A program made the translations under genes and the position numbers. Below are positions 34,930-45,991 of a stretch of DNA of 64,000 nucleotides, in pieces. The stretch comes from Talinum fruticosum (Eukaryota; Streptophyta; Magnoliopsida; Caryophyllales; Talinaceae): NCBI GenBank assembly GCA_021018815.1, contig JAITYX010000033.1:434001-498000 (forward strand). Direction: 5' to 3'. Every line of letters starts with the position of its first letter. Position 1 is the first letter of the stretch. Below the pieces are notes generated by a model. The model worked only from the letters and a program-made list of their open reading frames with translations. It was not told where the DNA came from and searched no databases.

Positions 34930-37900
34930 GCTGAATTTCTTGGCCCCATATATATATATAGTTCACGTCCTAGATCATGTTACCGAATGAAACGGTCCTC
35001 AGTACGATTGTTATCTGTTATCTTTTTTTCCTTTCCCTTGTATTCTTAATTCTTCGTTTGTGATCAACAAGGATGTGCGAATCTAATGATGATTTTTTTG
35101 TATTTCTTAAAGTCCAAAATAAATTAATTACATAATTTATATTTATCTACTTGGCTCCATCTTGTTTTTCCTTTTGAAGATTTTCATTGAGTTATTGTCT
35201 AATTATGCAATTTACACCATAAACTAATTCAAAGTTGTTATGAATTGGAATTCGAGAATTTGTGAATGGGCCAGTCATATACAATTCACTCATGAGTGGT
35301 ATTTGAAATGAGCCAACTTGGGCATGATTAGGGATGAGTACAACAGGCTATGTTCACTATTTTATTTCGTTAAGTTTATATTATCAATATGAAGATTAAA
35401 CTAAATCATACAATGAACGAGCTAGGTCAAAGCAGCAACAGGTATGAGACGTCATAATAAAAAAGGAAAAATATCAAAATTGTGTCGTAGCAACGAGTTA
35501 GGGCGGAACTCTGAAGGAGCCAAGGGTGTTCAAAAAAATAATTAAGAAACAGACTAATATTTGAACTAAAAAATTTAAAATTATAATTAGTTGGACACAC
35601 TTAAATTTATCGGAAAATATTAAACACTCTTATTTCAAATTTTCTACATCTAACATTTCATACATCCTTTTTATTTTTATAATTAAATTCTTAATAAAGA
35701 AACTTTTATTCTTCTATTCATAAATTCGTTGAACATTGGAAAGAAAAATTCATGTACTGGCCCTTTCTTTTACCATATGAATAATACGATAGGGTTATAA
35801 TCTTTGAAATTGTTTGTAAGGAAAAAAATTTAAGAAACCTAATATTTTAGATTTTAAAAATGTAAATACTTTTAGTGTATTACAACATGTTTCACTTTTT
35901 TTTTTTTTTTTTGTCTAGAAGAACCAGTACAATATAACAGGGGCGAGAGGAATAGAATCTGAGATTTTGATAATCTTATTTTTTTTAAATTTGTAAAAAT
36001 ACATAATTTTGTAGCTAATAGTAGTATATTTTAAATGTAAGATTATTTCTCTATAGTTTACTTCTATGTTATTATATTCTTAGCATTATTATATACAAAA
36101 TATTATTGTGTATCCTCCCTTTATAATTATAAACTCTTATAATGCATGCACACATTGTGTGCAAATCCAAGTTAGTAATGATAAGAATAAGAAGAAAACG
36201 AGAAATGAAGACATAAGAATGTTACGAGAAAAACTCAAAACTAGAAAAAAAATTACGAATAATGCAGTAGAACTTTGATAGCGAGAAGGAATTTTACACT
36301 CTAATTATTACAAGCTTTTCACCTTACTACTCACTGACACACATAACAATGATGGCCTCCATACAATTAAATAGCCATAGCACCTCAATTGCACAAAAAC
36401 GGAAGAAAACTGACGAAAAGGTAATGGAGGTGCATGTATATTAAGAACGGAACTTTTTTGGGATGACCATTATTGTTTGTTTATCTATTTAATTTTCCAA
36501 GTTAATAATATAATGTATAATGAACTACTCTAGGAGGGTCAAATTGATTTTTTGAATGGAAAAAAAAATACCAAGTGAACTATACGAGAATTGGAACTTA
36601 CCGAGTAACCAATTTAATCATCATCAATGACAGGTTCGAGGAAAATAATTCTAACCATTTACCACAATTTGAAAAATATAAAATTATAAACACAATTTAT
36701 TTCACCAAAAAAATAAAGGAAATTAGTAAAGGAGAAATATAAATAGCTTAGGCTCTATCTGATTATAAGAAAATAAGTTAAAAAGAAAACTCAAATGACA
36801 AAAAAGTAAAGAGGAAAAGATAAAAAGGGAGAAATTGATTTTTTTTTCTTGTGTTTGGTTCAAAGAAAAATAGGGGAAAAAAATATAATCTCTTTCCAAT
36901 CTCTTGCCCATCTACCATTACCATGGACCAATGAAGTCATGTCCTAGTGGTCAAGACTAAGGTCCCGAGTGCATTAGGTCTCATGTTCGATTCCCCTTTC
37001 CCCTTTGTATTATGCTGTCATTTATGACTCCTCTAAAAAAAAAATTTACCATTGCCATGGGGAGTAGAGTGAAAATTGCCAAATAGCCTTGTTTAATTGA
37101 TGCCCCTTTCTTTTCTCCATTAAAAGTTTTTGTCTTTTTTTCAATTTAAATAAGAAAAAGAAATTCATTTTTCATAATTTTTTTCTTTCTTTTTAATTTT
37201 CCTAACATATGAAGCCTTAATTTTAGTGACATTTCTATTGACAAAGACGCCATAACAAAAGAAACACAACCTTTTTTAATAAAAAAATGATTTTATTTTT
37301 TTAACAAAGGAGAAAAAATCAACTCTAATAATGATTGGAAAATGGTGAGAGTTGATTAGGTAAAAGATTCAAAAATTTTATAATGGAAAACACAAACGAT
37401 TCTTGTCTTCACAACTCCCACACATAAAAGTATTTTATAATACTTGCCATTTGCCTTGCGTGCGGTGATTTTATTAATAATGTTTAATTGACTAATCAAA
37501 ATTAAAATCTGCATATATAAATGCCATAATTATTTACTCCAACAAAAGCAATTGACTATTAAAAAAACAAAAAATTATAACGGAAAATAATATGACAACT
37601 ATAGTGAAAACTCGACGACAAGAATACATCTAAATATCAGGCCACTCATCTTATTTCCAGCTCTGCTCACGCAGGTTTAATTCAGGTGGGCATAAATTTC
37701 TCATTTTGAGAAATTTGTGTGGATGGGTATAGAATCGCTTGGCATTTCCCCTCCCCTTTCGGCCCGGTCAGCCCTTTGGACCTTCCCCGAGATAGGGAGT
37801 CCAAGCGGGTGGATCAACCTACCGATCCAAATAAATAAAAATTCTCAAACTCAAATATCGTTGACCGACTCTAACTTGTACCATTCTAGCAAAAATGGTT

Positions 37901-38229
37901 TATCAATTATAAAAATGTAATTATTTTTTTTCTCCTTTTTTCATTAACTTTCTTTATTTCTGGTAAAACAGTGGACAACTTAGTCTTTTAATATAATTCT
38001 TATCATAAATTTTATTTTGCCTTGATGTTTTCTCACGGCATAAAAATGATAAATATTATAAAATGGAAAGAATAGTTGTAATTTGCCTTGCATTCGATGA
38101 TTTTATTAACAACATTTAATGGATTTCATTTGACTAATTGTGAGAATGAAACCTACATATAAAAATGCTTAACTATTTAGTCCGACAAACCGTAATAATT
38201 ATGAGGCAATAAAAAAAAATTGTACGATT
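34930..38229. other. Spacer between E4 and E5
   Basis: This is non-coding. It begins with the conserved 3' flank (to about 35290). 35640-35880 matches 41030-41270, and 36420-36640 matches 41415-41590 and 44460-44600. 36181-36400 resembles a decayed Copia-type LTR (AAAAACTC...AAAAATTACGAAT block). A SINE lies at 36927-37046. 37680-37860 is a more GC-rich patch with no recognised product. 38075-38215 resembles 18590-18700. Confidence 0.6.
36927..37046 (+). mobile_element. tRNA-derived SINE with target duplication
   Basis: The 120 bp insert contains a Pol III A-box-like TCCTAGTGGTCAAGA and a B-box-like TGTTCGATTCC. It ends in a short poly(A) run (37035-37044). It is flanked by TACCATTACCATGG (36913-36926) and TACCATTGCCATGG (37047-37060), a 14 bp target duplication with one mismatch. 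This is the layout of plant tRNA-related SINEs. It has no coding capacity. Confidence 0.8.
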
Positions 38230-38444
38230 ATGAAGGATTTTTGTATAGAAATAATTTGTGATAGTATTTGCCCAGAATGTCAACTCGCTGCCACTCGGTG
38301 TCTAATAATTTCCAGCTACAATCACAAACAAATTATAAATGAATTATTAAGTGTAAGGTCGTGAAGGCAACTTAGGAATATTTGGTTTTTTAATTATTGG
38401 AGGAAACTTGCATTGATGCCCACCCAAAAAGAGCCTGATATAAA
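38230..38444 (+). promoter_or_regulatory. Proximal promoter of E5 with altered TATA box
   Basis: The conserved words GTGATAGTATTTG, AAGGTCGTGAAGGCAACT and GGAGGAAACTTGCATTGATGCCC are present. CCCACTCGGT appears as GCCACTCGGT. The TATA position reads GATATAAA (38437-38444) where the other copies have TATATAAA. This may weaken the promoter. Confidence 0.6.
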
Positions 38445-38527
38445 CCCCCTTCTCCAAACCATTTTCTCCATCTCTCTCCTCTTCTTTCCCCATTTCATAC
38501 CTTCACTAACAGTCATCCTCATCAAAA

Positions 38528-39966
38528 ATGGCTCTCAATCGCCTCTCTTTCATGGCTTTCCTCCTCATGGCCCTTGTGGCCGTGTCTTTTGCTGATGACT
38601 ATTATGGCTATACCCCTTCTCCTTCGTACAAGTCACCCACTTACACCCCTTCACCCAAGTACACCAAGCCAAAGGAGCACCCGTCTCCTAAATACGAGTC
38701 ACCCGCTCACAAGACACCTGTTTATACCCCCTCTCCAACTTACAACAAACCAGTGTACACACCCTCTCCAAGTGTACAAGGCACCTTACACTCCATCACC
38801 CTCATATACACCATCTCCCGTGTACAAATCTCCGAGTGTACTCACCTGCACCTGAATACAAGTCTCCAACTTACACTCCTTCCCCCGTTTACTCCCCATC
38901 ACCCATTTACAAAACTCCAGTTTATTCTCCAACACCTGTTTACAAATCTCCCGCTTATACCCCATCACCAATTTACGATCAGTCACCAGTATACAAGTCT
39001 CCAGTATACACACCATCACCTGTATACAAATCACCGGTTTATACACCATCACCGATCTACAAGACTCCAGTCTATAGCCCAACACCGGTTTACAAATCCC
39101 AGTTTATAGCCCATCACCGAGTGTACAAATCACCAATTTACACCCCATCACCGATCTACAAGGCTCCAGTCTACAGTCCATCACCGAGTGTACAAATCAC
39201 CAATTTACACCCCATCACCTGTCTACAAGGCTCCAGTCTACAGTCCATCACCAGTGTACAAGTCACCAATTTACAGCCCATCGCCAATTTACAAGGCTCC
39301 AGTCTACATCCCGTCACCCGTGTACAAGTCACCGGCTTACACCCCATCGCCGGTTTATAAGGCTCCAGTCTACAGCCCGTCACCGGTGTACAAGTCACCG
39401 GTTTACACCCCATCGCCTGTCTACAAGGCTCCAGTCTATAGCCCAACACCAGTCTACAACCCATCCCCAGTGTACAAGTCACCGGTTTACACCTCATCAC
39501 CGAGTGTACAAGGCTCTAGTTTACAGTCCAACACCGGTCTACAAGTCTCCAATCTACAGCCCATCACCAGTGTACAAGTCACCAGTTTACACCCCATCTC
39601 CGGTTTACAAGGCTCCAGTTTATACCCCAACACCGGTGTACAAGGCTCCAGTTTATGTCCCAAGCACCGGTCTACAAGGCTCCAGTTTATAACCCAACAC
39701 CGGTGTATAAGTCTCCATCATACAGTCCATCACCTATTTACAAGTCTCCAGTTTATACTCCATCACCTGTTTACAAAAGCCCAGTTTACACTCCATCACC
39801 TGTATACAAATCTCCAACATACACACCATCACCCGTGTACAAGTCTCCAATATACACTCCGTCTCCCGTCTACCATCCATCACCAATTTACAAATCTCCA
39901 GTATACACTTCATCCCCAACATACAAGTCTCCTTCATACACTCCAAGTCCTTCATATGGCTACTAA
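38528..39966 (+). CDS. Extensin-like repetitive cell-wall protein E5 (frame broken)
   Basis: Architecture as in E1: a signal peptide ([20 protein letters not shown]...), DDYYGY and decapeptide repeats alternating YKSP and YKAP, ending [14 protein letters not shown] (stop 39964-39966). It would be about 479 residues if intact. The first unit reads SPSYKSP instead of SPVYKSP. Frame breaks are extra bases at 38769 (CCAAGTG), 38834-38835, 39186-39187, 39502-39503 and 39663 (AAGCACC). A missing C near 39097 is compensated at 39119-39120. Nearly all are one-base additions at a site where sister units have either A or G. AATAAA lies at 40130-40135. Confidence 0.85.
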
Positions 39967-41711
39967 GCTAAATTTCTTGGCCCCATATATATAGTTCATG
40001 TCGTAGATCATGCTACCGAATGAAATGGTCTTCAATACGATTGTTATCTGTTATCTTTTTTCCTTGGTGATGAACAAGGATGCGCGAATTTAATGATGAT
40101 TTTTTTTTTTTGTATTTGTTTAAGTTCAAAATAAATTAATTACATAATTTATATTTATCTATGTTGTTTTTCCTTTTGAAGATTTTCATTTAGTTGTTTT
40201 CTAATTATGCAATTTACACAATAAACTAATTCAAATGAGTCGCACTTGTTATGAAGCTCTCAAGTTGGAATTCGAGAATTTGTGAATGGATTGTTGCAAG
40301 AGTTTTTCTGGTACTTTTTGTTTAATAATAAAATTCGGATTCAAATATTAAAAAGATTATAAAATAAGTTGAAGTCTTAATTAATACAGGAAATAAATTT
40401 AAACTAAAAATCATAAAATGAACGAGCAAGGTCAAAGCAGTAAGAGGTATAGAATCCATTATAAAAGGGAAGATATCAAAATTGGTATCTTAGCAACGAG
40501 CATAATGAACGAGCTAGGTCAAAGCAGTCACAAATGGGTGTTTTATAATAAATCAGATTTATTTATTTTTATTAAATTCGTATGATATGTGTTTTTAGAG
40601 ATTAGATCATAGATTAAGCCCGCTAAATTTTATTTTCTCCCTTCACGAGTCTCACGAGTCTAATGAGTCGAGATTTCTGATCTTAGTCTGGTTTGCTTTT
40701 CTATGTGATGAGCCTAAACTTGCTCCAACGTTTCTCAAATTTCCTATAGAGATCATAATAGTAGGCTCGCAAAATTCGATGGGTATAAGTGTGAGATAGA
40801 TTACGAAAACCGATGAATATGGAGATGGGTACGAGGATGGTTTTTAAAAATGGGTATGGGCAAGGGTATCGCTCTACCTGCCCCGTATCCACCCCACGCT
40901 CATCCCTACTTATTATCTTTGTCTGTGTATGTACACTCATGTAAAAGTGAACGCATTAATATAAGCGTATTTGAGATATATCTATTTTTTAAAAATAAGA
41001 TATTAATTTCGTAAGATTTTAGACTCTTTTTTTCTACATCCAACATTTCATACAGCTTTTTTTATTTTATTTTTATAACTAAATTCTTAAGAAAGAAACT
41101 TTTATTCTTCTACTTATAATTTAGCTTAACATTGGAAAGAAAAATCCATGTATTGGCCCTTTCTTTTACCATATGAATAATACGATAGGATTATAATCTT
41201 CGAAATTGTTCATAAGGAAAAAAAAATGTTAGAAAACCTAATATTTGAGATTTTAAAAATCTACGTACTGTTGATGTATTACAACATCTATTATATATAT
41301 ATATTTTTGGTCCAGAAAAGTCCGTACAATACAGCAAAGGAGAGGGGAAAAACCTAAGACCTATACTCTAAAATTCAGTCATGGCACCTATACTAAGACC
41401 TCATTGATTATATATAATAAAAGGGAATTATTTTTGGGATGACCATTATTTGTTTTTTCTATTTAATTAGCCAAGTTAATAATATAATGTATAATGAACT
41501 AGCAGGAGGGTCAAATTGATTTTTCAAATGAAAAAAAAAACCAAGTGGACTACCAAAGAATCGGAACTTATCGAGTAACCAATATTTAATCGTTATCATT
41601 GACAGGTTCAAGGAAAATAATTCTAACCATTTACAATAATTCGAAATATATAAAATTATAAACGTAATTTATTACATCAAACAAAAATAAAGGCAATTAA
41701 TAATTTTTTTT
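39967..41711. other. Spacer between E5 and E6
   Basis: No gene is recognised. The conserved 3' flank covers about 350 bp. Around 40780-40905 are words like GGGTATGGGCAAGGGTATCG with a partly complementary CCCCGTATCCACCCC, possibly a small inverted-repeat element. 41030-41700 repeats modules of the E4-E5 spacer. Confidence 0.55.
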
Positions 41712-41809
41712 TGGGTCGTGAAGGCAACTGACTTATAATATCGAATATTTGTTTTTAGATCTTGGCGGAAACTTGCATTGATGCCCACCCAAGACGAGCC
41801 TTATATAAA
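41712..41809 (+). promoter_or_regulatory. Shortened promoter and TATA box of E6
   Basis: From GGGTCGTGAAGGCAACTGAC to TATATAAA (41802-41809) the sequence is almost identical to E4. Upstream of about 41712 it switches to unrelated AT-rich DNA, so the CCCACTCGGT part of the conserved block is missing. Confidence 0.6.
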
Positions 41810-41897
41810 CCCCCTTCTCCAAACCCATTTTCTCCATCTCTCTCCTCTTCTTTCCCCATTTCCTACCTTCACTGAGAGAGAGTCATCCTAACCACAA

Positions 41898-43332
41898 ATG
41901 GCTCTCAATCGCCTCTCTTTCGTGTCTTTCCTCTTCATGGCCCTTGTGGCCGTGTCTTTTGCTGATGACTATTATGGCTATACTCCTTCTCCGGTGTACA
42001 AGTCACCCACTTACACCCCTTCACCCAAGTACACCAAGCCAAAGGAGTACACATCTCCTAAATACGAGTCACCCGCTTACAAGACACCTATGTATACTCC
42101 TTCTCCAACTTACAACAAACCAATGTACACACCCTCTCCAGTGTACAAGGCACCTTACTCTCCATCACCCTCATACACACCATCTCCCATGTATAAGTCT
42201 CCAGTGTACTCACCTGCACCTGAATACAAGTCTCCAACTTACACTCCTTCCCACGTTTACTCCCCATCACCTGTTTACAAAACTCCAGTTTATTCTCCAA
42301 CACCTGTTTAGAAATCTCCTGCTTATACCCCATCACCAGTTTACAGTCCGTCACCTGTATACAAGTCTCCATTATACACACCATCACCTGTATACAAATC
42401 ACCGGTTTATACACCATCACCGATCTATAAGACTCCGGTTTATAGCCCAACACCGGTTTACAAATCCCCGTCTACAGCCCATCACCAGTGTACAAGTCAC
42501 CAATTTACACCCCATCACCAATCTACAAGGCCCCAGTGTACAAGTCACCAATTTACACCCCATCGCCGGTTTACAAGGCTCTAATCTACAGCCCGTCACC
42601 CGTGTACAAGTCACCGGTTTACACCCCATCGCTAGTTTATAAGGCTTCGGTCTACACCCCGTCACCAGTGTACAAATCACCGGCTTACACCCCATCGCTC
42701 TGTCTACAAGGCTCCAGTCTATAGCCCAACACCAATCTACAAGTCTCCAGTCTACAGCCCATCACCGAGTGTACAAGTCACCGGTTTACACCCCATCTCC
42801 AGTGTACAAGGCTCCAGCTTATACCCCAACACCGGTCTACAAGTCACCAGTCTACGGCCCATCACCGAGTGTACAAGTCACCGGTTTACACCCCATCACC
42901 GAGTGTACAAGGCTCCAATTTACAGTCCAACACTGGTCTACAAGTCTCCAATCTACAGCCCATCACCAGGTGTACAAGTCACCAACTTACACCCCATCTT
43001 CGATCTACAAGGCTCCAGTCTATACCCCAACACCGGTCTACAAGGCTCCAGTTTATAGCCCAACACCGGTGTACAAGTCTCCATCATACACTCCATCACC
43101 TGTTTACAAGTCCCCGCTTTATACTCCATCACCTGTTTACAAAAGTCCAGTTTACAATCCGTCACCTGTATACAAATCTCCTACATACACACCATCACCC
43201 GTGTACAAGTCTCCAATATATACTCCATCTCCCGTCTACCACCCATCACCAATTTACAAATCTATTGTATACGCTCCATCTCCAACATACAAGTCTCCTT
43301 CATACACTCCAAGTCCTTCATATGGCTACTAA
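41898..43332 (+). CDS. Extensin-like repetitive cell-wall protein E6 (nonsense and frame breaks)
   Basis: This is the only long copy whose first 137 codons are in one frame: signal peptide, DDYYGY and decapeptide repeats through VYSPTPV. A TAC to TAG change at 42309-42311 (a tyrosine of a YKSP unit) then stops it. Beyond, the same repeats continue with a missing base near 42471 and extra bases at about 42699, 42767-42768, 42867-42868, 42901-42902 and 42969. The last three sum to three, so the frame is restored through to [14 protein letters not shown] (stop 43330-43332). The 3' half is very close to E1 and the promoter is very close to E4, suggesting a chimera. AATAAA lies at 43511-43516. Confidence 0.85.
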
Positions 43333-44687
43333 GCTAAATTTCTTGGCCCATATATATAATTCACGTCCTAGATCATGCTACCGAATGAAATGATCTTTAA
43401 TACGACAGTTATCTCTTATCTTTTTTCCCTTTGTATTTTAATTCTTCTTTTCTGGTTAGTAAGGATGCGCGAATTTAATGATGAATTTTGTTGTATTTCT
43501 TGGAATTTAAAATAAATCAATTACATAATTTATATTTATGTATGTTGTTCCATCTTGTGTTTCTTTTGAGGATTTTCATTTAGTTATTTTCTAATTATGC
43601 AATTTACACCATAAACTAATTCAAATAAGTCGCGCTTTTGTTATGAAGGTCTCAAGTTGGAATGGGAGAATTTGTGAATGGGTTGTTGCAAGAGTTTTTC
43701 TGGTACTTTTTTGTTTTATTTTCTTTCATTGTTTAAAATTCTCCAGTCATATACAATTTTCTTTCATTGTTTTTCAATTTCGTTAAATTTGTATTATTAA
43801 TATGAAAAATAATCAAACTCGGATTCAAATATTAAAAAGATTAAAAATATTAGTTAAAGTCTTAAGACAGGAAATAACATTAAAGTAAATCATACAATGA
43901 ACGAGCAACAGGTATGAGACGTCATAATAAAAGGGAAAATATCAAAATTGTATCGTAGCAATGAGCATAATGATCGTGATGGTTGCTTGACGTTTGGTTG
44001 CATAATGGACAAATGGGTGTTTTTTATAATAAATCAGATTTATTTTTTTATTAAATTCGTATGATATATGGTTTTAGAGATCCCATACATTTTATTTTCT
44101 TCCTTTACGAGCCTTATGAGTCTAATAAGTCGAGAATTCTTTAGGTTAGTTTGGTTTTGCATTTCTATGTGATGAGCCTAAAACCTTCTCCAACGTCTCT
44201 CAAATTTCAAATAGAATTAGCTCATAAGTTGGCTTGACTTATTATATTTGCCAGTACGCTCAAATCCATAATATATTTTTCGAGTCCAAAACACCAATTA
44301 GACTCTACACAATCCCAACAGAAACGTCGGTCTTAATCACTAGACTAAAACTTGATTGCATTACAATTATTTAATAGTATGAAATTACCTGATAGCAGCA
44401 TTTACAATTTTCATCTCTTAAGTAAAGGTGTTGAGCATTTCATCAAAACAAAAAAGAAAAGGTAAAGGAGGTGTATGTATATTAAGAATGGAACTTTTTT
44501 AGGATGACCATTATTTGTTTGTTTATCTATTTAATTTTCCAAGTTAATAATATAATGTATAATGAACTACTCTAGGAGGGTCAAATTGATTTTTTGAATG
44601 AAAAAAGACCAAGTATTATCCTTTATATTGTATTACCCTTCGTACCTCCTCATTTTCCCCTTCCTTATTTCATACTTTTATTGACCT
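43333..44687. repeat. Spacer between E6 and E7, near-identical to 8929-10286
   Basis: This matches the E1-E2 spacer with only occasional differences (for example TAGATCATG against TTGATCATG) for over 1.2 kb. It holds no gene. A 15-base stretch (TGCTTGACGTTTGGT) around 43983-43997 is absent from the E1-E2 copy. Confidence 0.85.
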
Positions 44688-44695
44688 TATATAAA
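44688..44695 (+). promoter_or_regulatory. TATA box of E7
   Basis: TATATAAA, followed by CCCCCTTATGCC and a pyrimidine-rich leader, lies 97 bp before the ATG. It sits between two copies of ATTTCATAC (44667-44675 and 44749-44757). The corresponding interval is deleted in E2. Confidence 0.75.
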
Positions 44696-44784
44696 CCCCC
44701 TTATGCCAACCATTTTCTCCATCTCTCTCTTCCTTTTCCCCTTTCCCCATTTCATACCTTCATTGAGAGTCATCCTAACTAAAA

Positions 44785-45991
44785 ATGGCTCTCTATTGCA
44801 CCTTCTTTCGTGGCTTTCCTCTTCATGACCCTTGTGGCGGTGTCTTTTGCCGATGACTATTATGGCTATACCCCTTCTCTAGTGTACAAGTCACCCACTT
44901 ACACCGCTTCACCCAAGTACAACAAGCCAAAGGAATACCCATCTCCTAAATACGAGTCATCTGCTCACAAGACACCTGTTTATACCCTATCTCCAGCGTA
45001 CAACAAACCGAGTGTACAAGGCACCTTACACTCCATCACCCTCAAACACACTATCTCTTGTGTACTCACCTAGACCGGGTACAAGTCTCCAACTTACACT
45101 CGTTCACCTACTTACTCCCCAAGCACCCGTTTACAAAACTCCGCCTTATTCTCTAGCACCTGTTTACAAATCTCATACCTATACCCCATCATCAGTTTAC
45201 AACGTGTCACTTGTATACAAGTCTCCAGTATACACACCATCACCTGTATAAAAATCACCAATTTACACCCCGTCACCGGTTTACACACCATCATCTGGTC
45301 TATAAGGCTGCAGTCTATAGCCCAACACCGATCTACAAATCCCTAATCTACAGACACACCACCAATGTACAAATCACCGGTTTACACCCCATCACCAGTC
45401 TAAAAGGCTCTAGTCTATAGCCCCACACTAGTGTACAAGTCTCCGGTTTACAACCCATCTCTAAGGTATAAGTCACCAATTTACACCTCATCGCTAATCT
45501 ACAAAACTTTAGTTTATAACACAACACCGGTGTAGAAATCTCCGGTCTACGACCCATCACCAGCGTAAAAGTCATCGGTTTACACCCCATCACCAATCTA
45601 TGAGGCTCCGATTTATAACTCAACACCGGTTTACAAGTCTCCAGTCTACGACCCATCACCGAGTGTACAAGTCACCCATTTATACCCCATCACCAGTCTA
45701 TAAGGCTCCAGTTTACAACCCAACACCTCTTTACAAGGCCCCATCTACAGCCCAACACCTATCTATAAGTCTCCATCATATACTCCATCACCTGTTTACA
45801 AATCTCCGGTTTATAACTTATCACTCGTATACAAGTCTCCAATATACACACCATTATTTGTGTACAAATCCCCTGTATACACTCCATCTCCCATCTACCA
45901 CCCATCACCAATTTACAAATCTCCAATATACACTCCATCGCCAGCATATAAATCTCCTTCATACAATCCGAGTCCGTCATATGATTACTTG
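44785..45991 (+). pseudogene. Extensin-like pseudogene E7
   Basis: It keeps the family layout but is clearly dead. An extra base within 44797-44802 shifts the signal peptide frame. Extra bases of CCGAGTG type lie at 45010-45011 and 45661-45662. Repeat-unit codons have become stops at 45071-45073 (TAG), 45249-45251 (TAA), 45401-45403 (TAA), 45533-45535 (TAG) and 45566-45568 (TAA); the last four replace tyrosine codons in VYK units. The final stop is changed from TAA to TTG (45989-45991), giving TATGATTACTTG. Substitutions are spread evenly, unlike E1, E4, E5 and E6, which marks it as the oldest or least constrained copy. Confidence 0.85.

Noticed and set aside
36927..37015. A functional tRNA gene at the SINE
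   Set aside because: Only box-like words remain. Folding arms are not evident and the poly(A) tail plus target duplication identify a SINE.
7797..45664. Programmed frameshifting in the extensin genes
   Set aside because: The breaks lack a slippery heptamer and differ in number between copies. They are better explained by sequence error or decay.
7514..45991. Periodic extensin repeats as a CRISPR array or satellite
   Set aside because: The 30-base period is contiguous, without spacers, and codes for decapeptides after a signal peptide. The organism is a plant.
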